Assembly: GCA_025458545.1 (NCBI GenBank) | Contig: JALOSH010000185.1 | Span: 1-5,101 of the forward strand | Direction of reading: 5' to 3' | DNA from: Hydrogenophaga sp. | GTDB lineage: Bacteria > Pseudomonadota > Gammaproteobacteria > Burkholderiales > Burkholderiaceae | Length of the DNA stretch: 5,101 nt | In this document: positions 1-5,101 of the stretch, piece by piece | How positions within the stretch are numbered: the first letter of the stretch is position 1 | Layout: the number at the start of each line of letters is the position of its first letter | Made by a program: the position numbers and the translations under genes | Notes under the pieces: generated by a model | What the model saw: only the letters and a program-made list of their open reading frames with translations | The model's database searches: none | Told to the model about the DNA's origin: nothing

Positions 1-504
1 GTTGCTGCGGCCGATCACGACCGCGTGTTTGCCCTTGAGTTCGTAGCCAATGCTCTCCAGCATCTTCATGCAGCCGTAAGGCGTGCAAGGCCAGAAGCCG
101 GGCAGCCCGGTCATGAGCGCGCCGGCGCTGGCGATGTGAAAGCCGTCCACGTCTTTGCTGGGTGAAATGGCTTCGATCACTTTCTGGGCGTCGATGTGGG
201 CCGGCAGCGGCAATTGCACCAGGATGCCGTGGATGCTGGGGTCGCGGTTCATCGCGTCCACGCGGGCCAGCAGTTCGGCCTCGGTCATGGTGGCGGGCCA
301 GGTTTCCAGCACCGAGTGCATGCCGGTGTCTTCGCAGGCCTTGACCTTGTTGCGCACATAGACCTGCGAGGCCTGGTTGTCGCCGACCAGGATCACCGCC
401 AGACCGGGTGTGACGCCTTTGGTTTTGAGCGCGGTCACGCGGGCCGCCACGTTGGCGCGCAGTTGTTTGGAGAGGGCGTTGCCGTCGATGAGTTGAGCGG
501 TCAT
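1..504 (-). CDS. folD: Bifunctional methylenetetrahydrofolate dehydrogenase / methenyltetrahydrofolate cyclohydrolase, N-terminal part
   Basis: FolD is a cytoplasmic enzyme that oxidises 5,10-methylene-THF to 5,10-methenyl-THF with NADP+ and then hydrolyses it to 10-formyl-THF, supplying one-carbon units for purines and formyl-Met-tRNA. Reading from the ATG at 504-502 gives 168 uninterrupted codons, starting [16 protein letters not shown]; the frame leaves the window at position 1, so roughly the last 40% is missing (family length is about 280-290). Visible signatures are the Y49-V-R-N-K53 segment carrying the catalytic Tyr and Lys, GILVQLPLP at 93-101 (active-site Gln97), KDVDGFH at 117-123 (Asp120), the PCTPYG stretch at 139-144, and the start of the nucleotide-binding VVIGRSN segment at 162-168. 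No Shine-Dalgarno sequence precedes the ATG (upstream bases are CGCGCCACACC), and a terminator-like hairpin ends about 20 bases before it. No alternative start codon lies in frame in that gap. Family assignment is secure. Confidence 0.96.
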   Translation of the reverse strand, partial: MTAQLIDGNALSKQLRANVAARVTALKTKGVTPGLAVILVGDNQASQVYVRNKVKACEDTGMHSVLETWPATMTEAELLARVDAMNRDPSIHGILVQLPLPAHIDAQKVIEAISPSKDVDGFHIASAGALMTGLPGFWPCTPYGCMKMLESIGYELKGKHAVVIGRSN

Positions 505-523
505 GGTGTGGCGCGGGTGGGCG

Positions 524-551
524 AATTGAAAACGCCCGCGGTGGCGGGCGT
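524..551 (-). terminator. Intrinsic (Rho-independent) terminator downstream of the response regulator
   Basis: Read on the minus strand, the perfect 8-bp arms ACGCCCGC and GCGGGCGT (551-544 and 539-532) flank a four-base CACC loop and run straight into TTTTCAATT. A strong GC stem, short loop and T run are the standard intrinsic terminator form, although the T run is only four to five bases. It starts 20 bases after the regulator stop codon (574-572), so it most plausibly ends the kinase-regulator transcript. It also lies immediately before folD, which makes an attenuator of folD the main alternative reading. It is not a terminator in the plus direction, where no T run follows. Confidence 0.75.
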
Positions 552-571
552 CGGAACGGTGGCTGGGCCGA

Positions 572-1198
572 TCAGGCTTTGACGGGTGTCTGGCCCAGGG
601 CAATCTTCAGCAGGTCGGCCACGGTGTTGGCACCCAGCTTTTCCATGATGTTGGCGCGGTGCGCCTCCACCGTCTTGATGCTGATGCCCAGGTCGTCGGC
701 AATCTGTTTGTTCAGGCGACCGGCGACGATGCGCTCCAGCACCTGGGCTTCGCGGCTGGTGAGCTTGGAGAGCAAGGCATCCCGGCTGACGGCTTGCTGG
801 TGGGTGGCGAAGGCATCCTTGGCTTTTTCCAGCATGCGCTCGACCAGCGTCACCAGCTGTTCTTCCTTGAAGGGCTTCTGGATGAAATCCAGCGCGCCTT
901 TTTTCATGGACTCCACCGCCATGGGCACGTCGCCGTGCCCGGTGATGAAGACGATCGGCAACGGGGACTGGCGTTCGATGAGTTTTTCTTGCAGTTCCAT
1001 GCCGGTCATGCCGGCCATGCGGATGTCGGCGATCAGGCAGGCCACTTCGCGGGCGTCGTAGCGGCTGAGGAAAGCTTCCGCCGATTCGAAGCATCGGACC
1101 CGGTAGTCCTTGCCTTCGAGCAGCCACTGCAGGGAGTCGCGCACGGCCTCGTCGTCATCGACCACGTAGACGCTGCCTTTTTTGGGGATCAAACTCAT
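572..1198 (-). CDS. FixJ/DctR-type two-component response regulator (receiver + LuxR-type HTH)
   Basis: This is a 208-residue cytoplasmic transcription factor, expected to be activated by phosphorylation from the kinase encoded just upstream. The receiver domain covers about residues 8-125: acidic pocket D14-D15-D16, phosphoacceptor Asp58 in CLIADIRM, switch residue T86 in FITGHGD, and the conserved K108-P109. The C-terminal LuxR/GerE DNA-binding domain covers about 143-203, with [15 protein letters not shown] at 146-160 and the recognition region [17 protein letters not shown] at 172-188, very close to the FixJ pattern (TVE-HRANIM-K). The length matches the family. The ATG overlaps the kinase stop as ATGA (1198-1195), indicating translational coupling, and a purine-rich AGAAAGAG lies four bases upstream inside the kinase gene (1210-1203). 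All phosphotransfer residues are intact. Target genes are unknown; the divergent aceE operon is the obvious candidate by position. I give no gene symbol because fixJ or dctR would imply a regulon that has not been shown. Confidence 0.93.
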   Translation of the reverse strand: MSLIPKKGSVYVVDDDEAVRDSLQWLLEGKDYRVRCFESAEAFLSRYDAREVACLIADIRMAGMTGMELQEKLIERQSPLPIVFITGHGDVPMAVESMKKGALDFIQKPFKEEQLVTLVERMLEKAKDAFATHQQAVSRDALLSKLTSREAQVLERIVAGRLNKQIADDLGISIKTVEAHRANIMEKLGANTVADLLKIALGQTPVKA

Positions 1199-3753
1199 CT
1201 CGCTCTTTCTGTGTCCGACAACGGCGGTGTGGCAGGTTCGGGCGTGTTGCCGTCGGGCTGGAGCCGGGAAACCACTGGGATCCAGAAGCTGAAACAGCAG
1301 CCCACCACCTGCTCGCCATTGTAGATGTTCTCCACCCGCATCCTGCCGTGGTGCGACTCCACGATGCTGCGGCAGAGCTTGAGGCCGATGCCCATGCCTT
1401 CGCTCTTGGTGCTGTAGAAAGCTTCGTAGATGCGTTCGATCAGCTCGGGTGGCACACCATCGCCCGAATCGCGCACCGCAAACTCGACCACCTGCTGGTC
1501 CTCCACATGCCTGGGGCCGACACGCAGCTCCACGTAGCGCTCACCCGGCGGCCGACCAGCCTGCGCAATGGCTTCGCCGGCATTCTTGAGCAGGTTGATC
1601 AGCACCTGCTCGATCAGGATCGGATCGACCATCAGGCTGGGCAGGCGCGCGGCCACATAGGGCGAGAGACGCACCTGCTGGCGCCGCAACTCGATGTCGG
1701 CCAACTCGATCGCGTTGCTCACCATGGTGGGGACGTCGGACATCGTCGGGTTGGGCTCGCTGCGTTTCACGAACGCCTTGATGCGCTGGATGATCTGACC
1801 CGCACGCTGCGCTTGGCGCGATGTTTTCTCCAGCGCATTCAGCAGTTCTTCCGAGCTGATCCGTTGCTCGTTCAGGCGCGAGATCATGCCGTTGCAATAG
1901 TTGCTGATGGCGGTGAGCGGCTGGTTGAGTTCGTGTGCCACGCTGGACGCCATCTCGCCCATGGTGATAAGGCGGCTGGCGGTCTGTGCCCGTTCGTTCT
2001 GCAGCGCCGCCTGCGCTTCGGCGTTGCGCCGGGGGGTGATGTCGCTGGCGATCACCATCTGTGCCAGCCGCCCATCGACCCAGGTCAGGTAGCGGGTGCG
2101 CACCTCCAGCCAGCGGTCCAGTTCTTCCACGAACACCTCGGCGTTTTCGGCGCCCGCGTCGGTCAGGGTGTCGGTCGGCATGCCGGCGAAGGCGTCCACC
2201 GCGTCGCCATTGTCGGGGCTGGGCGTGGGCTGGTTGCCGGCCAGTTCGACCAGATGACGGTGTCCAAGGCCGCGGGTGCCAAACCACAGCCGGTACATCT
2301 TGTTGGCGAACAGCATCTCGTCGCTGCCCAGCGGCGCCACCGACACCGCCGAGTCCAGCGATTCCAGCACGGTGGTGAAGCGTTCGTAAGAGGCCGAGAG
2401 TTCTTCCCGGATGCGCTTGGGCTCGGTGATGTCGGTCATCGAGGTCATCCAGCCGGTCTGGTGTCCTTTGGGGTCGATCAAGGGCGAGACGTACATGCGG
2501 GCATCGAAGATCCCGCCGTCGCGCCGCTGCACCCGCACCTCGAACCCACCCGGTGTCGAGCGGCCTTTCAATTCGTCTTCCAGGCGCGCGGCGAGCAGTT
2601 CGTGGTCGTCTGCGGGCCAGTAGGGAAAGGGTGCGGTGCGGCCCACGAGTTCGGCCTCGGTCCAGCCGGTCATGGAGCAAAACGCGGGGTTCACGTAGGT
2701 GATGCGGCCTTGCATGTCCAGTGCTCGCATACCGGTCAGCATGGAGTTCTCCATGGCGCGGCGGAAGTTGGTTTCGGCCACCAGGGCCTGCTGTGCCTGG
2801 ACGCGGCGGCGGGTGTGGCGCCAGGTGCCCAGCAGCATCCACACGGTGAGCGCCGACAGCGCGGCGATCACCCAGGAAAAGGCCGAGCCCACGATGTCCT
2901 GTGAGGTGCGGTAGCCCTGCGCCTTGAGGATCAGTCCGTTGCCCACCGGCGAGACCGGCGCTTCGTGTTCCAGGGACTGGTCTGACCAGGGCAGCAGAGG
3001 CAGCACGCCGCTGCTGGACTGCAGGCTGCCGGCCAGGACGCGGCCGCGGTCGTCGAGCAAGGCGACCGCGTAACGCGCCATGATCTCGGGCGGCATGCCA
3101 AAACGCATCAGCCCGTCGACCGAGTATTCGCCCATCACCGAGCCAGCGAAACGCCCTTGCTCGGTCAGCGGCACCTGCAACATCAGCGTCGTCTGGCGCG
3201 GATCCTCGCCCAGCGGTCGCGAATAAATCGGCTGGCGCAACTCCCGCGCCAATTCGAAGGAGCCGTCGGTTTCGCCCGGCCCCAGGGTGCTGCCCAACGG
3301 GCGCATCAGGGACAGTGGTGCACTGGGCGAGGCGTAGCTGGAAACGACCGTGCGGCGCGAATCCACCCAGCTGATGGCCAGCAACTCCGGGAATTGGCTG
3401 ACCAGTGTTTCCGACTGGAACGCGAACTCTTCAATGCTGATCTCTTTGTTGTCCACCTCGCGCGCCAGCCGCATGAGCTGCTCCTGGCGTTCCAGCAGGC
3501 GCAAGCGCAGGCGCTGCTGGGCGTATTCCACATCCCGGGTCACCGCCTCCTGTTCGCGCTTGAGTTCCTCGTACCTCAGGTAGGTGATGGCGACCACGAT
3601 GGCCAACAGAAACATCAAGACCGCAAACAGCGGCACCAGGGTGGCAAAACGGTCCTGGCGTGATGGGGGCAGACGCCGCCACCAGCGCTGCCACCAGGCG
3701 ATCGGAGAGCCTGGGGTGGTCGAGGCGGGCGTGGCGTCCGGGGCGGGAATCAT
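1195..3753 (-). CDS. Membrane-bound PAS-domain sensor histidine kinase, FixL/DctS-like (852 aa)
   Basis: Predicted inner-membrane sensor kinase and partner of the adjacent FixJ-type regulator. Order of parts: a basic cytoplasmic N-terminus (WQRWWRRLPP at 21-30); TM1 about 36-59; a periplasmic domain about 60-289 that has no cysteine, begins with a charged, probably coiled-coil helix (62-100) and ends in a stretch resembling Cache/PDC folds (LMLQVPLTEQGRFAGSVMGEY at 190-210); TM2 about 290-310 followed by basic RHTRRRV; PAS1 with PAC about 325-445 (ITYVNPAFCSMTGWTEAELVG, then MTSMTDIT); a more divergent PAS2 about 453-575 ending in IASDIT; the dimerisation/phosphoacceptor helix with His607 in MGEMASSVAHELNQPL; and the ATPase domain with N box N724 (LLKNAGEAI), G1 D762-S-G-D-G, F box EAFYSTK (777-783) and G2 GMGIGLKL. 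The H, N and G boxes closely follow the FixL/DctB (HPK4) pattern and all catalytic residues are present. A 25-residue Pro/Thr-rich tail follows the ATPase domain. The start is bounded by an in-frame TAG at 3768-3766, and no other start codon lies between. The ATG lacks a Shine-Dalgarno sequence. The sensed signal is unknown; a carboxylate such as pyruvate is a guess from the Cache-like sensor and the aceE neighbour. Confidence 0.93.
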   Translation of the reverse strand: MIPAPDATPASTTPGSPIAWWQRWWRRLPPSRQDRFATLVPLFAVLMFLLAIVVAITYLRYEELKREQEAVTRDVEYAQQRLRLRLLERQEQLMRLAREVDNKEISIEEFAFQSETLVSQFPELLAISWVDSRRTVVSSYASPSAPLSLMRPLGSTLGPGETDGSFELARELRQPIYSRPLGEDPRQTTLMLQVPLTEQGRFAGSVMGEYSVDGLMRFGMPPEIMARYAVALLDDRGRVLAGSLQSSSGVLPLLPWSDQSLEHEAPVSPVGNGLILKAQGYRTSQDIVGSAFSWVIAALSALTVWMLLGTWRHTRRRVQAQQALVAETNFRRAMENSMLTGMRALDMQGRITYVNPAFCSMTGWTEAELVGRTAPFPYWPADDHELLAARLEDELKGRSTPGGFEVRVQRRDGGIFDARMYVSPLIDPKGHQTGWMTSMTDITEPKRIREELSASYERFTTVLESLDSAVSVAPLGSDEMLFANKMYRLWFGTRGLGHRHLVELAGNQPTPSPDNGDAVDAFAGMPTDTLTDAGAENAEVFVEELDRWLEVRTRYLTWVDGRLAQMVIASDITPRRNAEAQAALQNERAQTASRLITMGEMASSVAHELNQPLTAISNYCNGMISRLNEQRISSEELLNALEKTSRQAQRAGQIIQRIKAFVKRSEPNPTMSDVPTMVSNAIELADIELRRQQVRLSPYVAARLPSLMVDPILIEQVLINLLKNAGEAIAQAGRPPGERYVELRVGPRHVEDQQVVEFAVRDSGDGVPPELIERIYEAFYSTKSEGMGIGLKLCRSIVESHHGRMRVENIYNGEQVVGCCFSFWIPVVSRLQPDGNTPEPATPPLSDTERAR

Positions 3754-3761
3754 GGCGGGTC
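3754..3761. repeat. First copy of an 8-bp direct repeat GGCGGGTC abutting the kinase start
   Basis: GGCGGGTC occurs at 3754-3761, directly next to the kinase ATG (3753-3751), and again at 3775-3782. The two copies are offset by 21 bp, close to two helical turns. The second copy also forms one arm of the inverted repeat at 3773-3806. The sequence is simple and GC-rich, and a related GGGCGGGA lies at 3741-3748 inside the coding region, so chance is possible. Confidence 0.45.
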
Positions 3762-3772
3762 GAGTCTACGTG

Positions 3773-3806
3773 AGGGCGGGTCAAGGGGCGGCTTTGCACC
3801 CGCCCT
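3773..3806. repeat. Perfect 9-bp inverted repeat (hairpin 1) in the kinase leader
   Basis: AGGGCGGGT at 3773-3781 is exactly complementary to ACCCGCCCT at 3798-3806, with a 16-base spacer. In a kinase mRNA starting in the A+T-rich island this would fold as a strong GC stem about 20-53 bases upstream of the start codon. No T run follows on either strand, so it is not an intrinsic terminator. It could be an RNA leader structure or a DNA site for a dimeric regulator. Confidence 0.6.
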
Positions 3807-3840
3807 GGACCACCCATGGCAGGGGAGGTTTGGGTGGTTC
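3807..3840. repeat. Inverted repeat (hairpin 2) directly adjoining hairpin 1
   Basis: ACCACCCA at 3809-3816 pairs perfectly with TGGGTGGT at 3831-3838 across a 14-base spacer. Allowing one G-U pair, the stem extends to ten pairs (3807-3816 with 3831-3840). It begins at the base after hairpin 1 ends and stops where the A+T-rich island begins. No T run follows it. Confidence 0.55.
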
Positions 3841-3883
3841 AATTATCATAATATAAAATCAACAAGCACATATTGAAATTGAA
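3838..3883. promoter_or_regulatory. A+T-rich divergent promoter island with ATTGAA/TTCAAT repeats
   Basis: About 45 bases are strongly A+T-rich within otherwise GC-rich DNA, as expected of a promoter core between divergent genes. The hexamer TTCAAT lies at 3838-3843 and its complement ATTGAA occurs twice in tandem at 3872-3883, giving an inverted pair plus a direct pair. Sigma-70-like -10 hexamers are present in both directions: TATAAA at 3852-3857 on plus, and TATTAT (3853-3848) and GATAAT (3847-3842) on minus. None has a convincing -35 element at ideal spacing, which would suit activator-dependent promoters. I assign the island to promoter function with fair confidence, but not individual start sites. 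Confidence 0.55.
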
Positions 3884-3901
3884 GCGAATCTGTGGAAAAA
3901 T
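3873..3901 (+). promoter_or_regulatory. aceE: Candidate aceE promoter (TTGAAA, 17 bp, AAAAAT)
   Basis: TTGAAA at 3873-3878 matches the sigma-70 -35 consensus in five of six positions. Exactly 17 bases later AAAAAT at 3896-3901 matches the -10 consensus in four of six. This would start transcription near 3908 and give an aceE leader of about 50 bases. The weak -10 and the competing TATAAA at 3852-3857 make it one possibility among several. Confidence 0.3.
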
Positions 3902-3912
3902 CCGTGACACGG
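3902..3912. promoter_or_regulatory. Short dyad CCGTG-A-CACGG in the aceE leader, possible operator
   Basis: Two perfect 5-bp arms flank a single central A. Symmetry of this kind is typical of a dimeric regulator half-site pair, and it would overlap the predicted aceE transcription start. The single-base centre rules out a stable RNA hairpin of the perfect dyad. The arms are short, so chance occurrence is realistic. Confidence 0.3.
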
Positions 3913-3947
3913 CGGAAGACCCGTCATAACCTTGATTTCAAACCAAC

Positions 3948-3952
3948 AGGAG
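3948..3952 (+). promoter_or_regulatory. aceE: Shine-Dalgarno sequence AGGAG for aceE
   Basis: AGGAG sits seven bases before the ATG at 3960, which is near-ideal spacing and fixes the start of the E1 gene. It stands out because neither the kinase nor folD has a recognisable ribosome-binding site. Confidence 0.9.
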
Positions 3953-3959
3953 ACAAACA

Positions 3960-5101
3960 ATGTCAGCGTCAGACGCTCTCAATGGCCGTGGTGTGGGGGA
4001 TGTGGACTCCCAGGAAACCCGCGAATGGATGGAGGCGCTGGCCGCCGTGATCGAGCGGGAAGGGCCCGAACGCGCCCACTTCCTGCTGGAGCAGTTGCTG
4101 GAAGAAGCCCGGCAAAACAGCATCGATCTGCCATTCTCTGCCAACACCGGCTATGTGAACACCATCGAACCCGACCAGGAAGAGCGTTCACCCGGCAACC
4201 TTGAGATTGAAGAGCGCCTGCGCGCCTACATGCGCTGGAATGCCATGGCCATGGTGGTCAAGGCCAACCGCCACCACCCGGTGGACGGTGGCGATCTGGG
4301 CGGCCACATCGGCTCTTTTGCGTCGCTGGCCAGCCTGTTCGGGGCTGGCTTCAACCACTTCTGGCACGCCGAGTCCGAAAACCACGGCGGCGACTGCCTT
4401 TTCATCCAGGGCCATGTGTCGCCCGGCGTCTACGCCCGGGCCTACCTGGAGGGTCGGCTGTCCGAGGAACAACTGCTGAACTTCCGCCAGGAGGTGGACG
4501 GCAAGGGGCTCTCCAGCTACCCGCACCCCAAGCTGATGCCCGAGTTCTGGCAGTTTCCGACCGTGTCGATGGGCCTGGGCCCGCTGATGGCGATCTACCA
4601 GGCGCGCTTTCTGAAGTACCTGCACGCCCGTGGCATCGCCAACACCGAGAACCGCAAGGTCTGGGTATTCTGTGGCGACGGCGAGATGGACGAAGTCGAG
4701 TCGCTGGGCGCGATCGGTCTGGCCGCGCGTGAAGGCCTGGACAACCTGGTTTTTGTCATCAACTGCAACCTGCAGCGGCTCGACGGCCCGGTGCGTGGCA
4801 ACGGCAAGATCATCCAGGAGCTCGAAGGCGAGTTCCGTGGCTCCGGCTGGAATGTGATCAAGCTGATCTGGGGTTCCGGCTGGGACCCGCTCCTGGCGCG
4901 CGACAAAGACGGCGCCCTGCGCAAGCTGATGATGGACACCCTGGACGGTGACTACCAGGCCATGAAGGCCAACGACGGCGCCTACGTCCGCAAGCACTTC
5001 TTCGGCAAAGACCCGCGCACGCTGGAAATGGTCGCCAAGATGAGCGACGAAGAGATTTTCGAACTCCGCCGTGGCGGTCACGACTCCAAGAAGGTGTATG
5101 C
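3960..5101 (+). CDS. aceE: Pyruvate dehydrogenase E1 component, homodimeric type, N-terminal part
   Basis: AceE is the thiamine-diphosphate enzyme that decarboxylates pyruvate and reductively acetylates the lipoyl groups of E2 (AceF), feeding acetyl-CoA into the TCA cycle. The frame from ATG 3960 gives 380 complete codons plus two bases and runs off the window; the homodimeric family is close to 900 residues, so about 43% is present. Recognisable blocks are [19 protein letters not shown] (33-51), [11 protein letters not shown] (59-69), GGHIGSFAS (114-122) and FIQGHVSPG (148-156), whose His116 and His152 correspond by motif to E. coli His106 and His142. The ThDP/Mg motif begins with CGDGEMDE at 238-245 and ends with [12 protein letters not shown] at 267-278. 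All expected N-terminal active-site features are intact. The length and the GGHI/GDGEMDE wording exclude the heterodimeric E1-alpha type and favour AceE over transketolase. aceF and lpdA probably follow outside the window. It is read divergently from the two-component operon. Confidence 0.97.
   Translation, partial: MSASDALNGRGVGDVDSQETREWMEALAAVIEREGPERAHFLLEQLLEEARQNSIDLPFSANTGYVNTIEPDQEERSPGNLEIEERLRAYMRWNAMAMVVKANRHHPVDGGDLGGHIGSFASLASLFGAGFNHFWHAESENHGGDCLFIQGHVSPGVYARAYLEGRLSEEQLLNFRQEVDGKGLSSYPHPKLMPEFWQFPTVSMGLGPLMAIYQARFLKYLHARGIANTENRKVWVFCGDGEMDEVESLGAIGLAAREGLDNLVFVINCNLQRLDGPVRGNGKIIQELEGEFRGSGWNVIKLIWGSGWDPLLARDKDGALRKLMMDTLDGDYQAMKANDGAYVRKHFFGKDPRTLEMVAKMSDEEIFELRRGGHDSKKVY

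Noticed and set aside
659..1324. 221-codon plus-strand frame across the regulator gene
   Set aside because: It mirrors the regulator coding sequence with His/Gly/Asp-rich shadow composition and spans the coupled stop/start of two real genes.
1348..2904. 518-codon open frame on the plus strand, antisense to the kinase gene
   Set aside because: Its product is rich in His, Ala, Gly, Val and Asp with no recognisable domain, as expected from the complement of a GC-rich gene. The kinase on the other strand has a full set of motifs.
3773..3840. The two tandem inverted repeats as a bidirectional terminator
   Set aside because: The flanking genes diverge, so no transcript ends here, and no T run follows either stem on either strand.
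3816..3851. Possible 11-codon upstream ORF (ATG at 3816 to TAA) ahead of aceE
   Set aside because: It has no Shine-Dalgarno sequence, probably lies upstream of the aceE transcription start, and its ATG falls at the edge of an inverted-repeat arm. Nothing supports translation.
3891..3899. DnaA-box-like sequence TTTTCCACA on the minus strand
   Set aside because: A single 9-mer fitting the loose TTWTNCACA consensus is expected by chance. There is no cluster and no origin-associated gene, so it is not called as an origin or a DnaA site.
4188..5081. 297-codon open frame on the minus strand, antisense to aceE
   Set aside because: It is antisense to well-conserved AceE blocks including the ThDP motif, its composition is that of a shadow frame, and no ribosome-binding site or domain is visible.
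1..5101. Signs of horizontal transfer, insertion sequences, CRISPR or phage genes
   Set aside because: Codon and base usage look uniform across all four genes, gene content is core metabolism plus a two-component system, and no transposase, integrase, tRNA or regularly spaced repeats were seen.

Overview
The window looks like chromosomal DNA from a high-GC betaproteobacterium of the order Burkholderiales, most likely a member of the Comamonadaceae such as a Hydrogenophaga relative. This rests on the strong G/C preference at third codon positions, on protein sequences that read like Comamonadaceae FolD and AceE, and on my recollection that a folD / two-component / aceE neighbourhood is common in that group. 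I could not run a database search, so the taxon is an inference.

Layout. Positions 1-504 (minus) hold the N-terminal 168 codons of folD, cut by the window edge. Positions 524-551 hold a compact GC hairpin followed by TTTT on the minus strand, a good intrinsic terminator squeezed between folD and the next gene. Positions 572-1198 (minus) encode a FixJ-type response regulator. Positions 1195-3753 (minus) encode an 852-residue membrane-bound FixL/DctS-like histidine kinase. Kinase and regulator share an ATGA stop/start overlap, so they form one operon read kinase first. Positions 3754-3959 are a divergent control region. Positions 3960-5101 (plus) hold the first 380 codons of aceE, the E1 subunit of pyruvate dehydrogenase, running off the right edge.

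How it fits together. The kinase should sense a signal through a periplasmic domain of about 230 residues and through two cytoplasmic PAS-like domains, then phosphorylate Asp58 of the regulator. The genes lie head to head with aceE across about 206 bp, so the simplest hypothesis is that the pair controls the pyruvate dehydrogenase operon, itself, or both. The signal and targets cannot be read from the sequence.

The control region is the least explained part. It has a GC-rich half with two tandem perfect inverted repeats and an 8-bp repeat at 21-bp spacing, a sharply A+T-rich island with three copies of ATTGAA/TTCAAT, and a short dyad (CCGTG-A-CACGG) in the aceE leader. I found no mobile elements, CRISPR arrays, tRNA or rRNA genes. 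The window is mostly ordinary core-genome sequence, and the points worth checking are regulatory.
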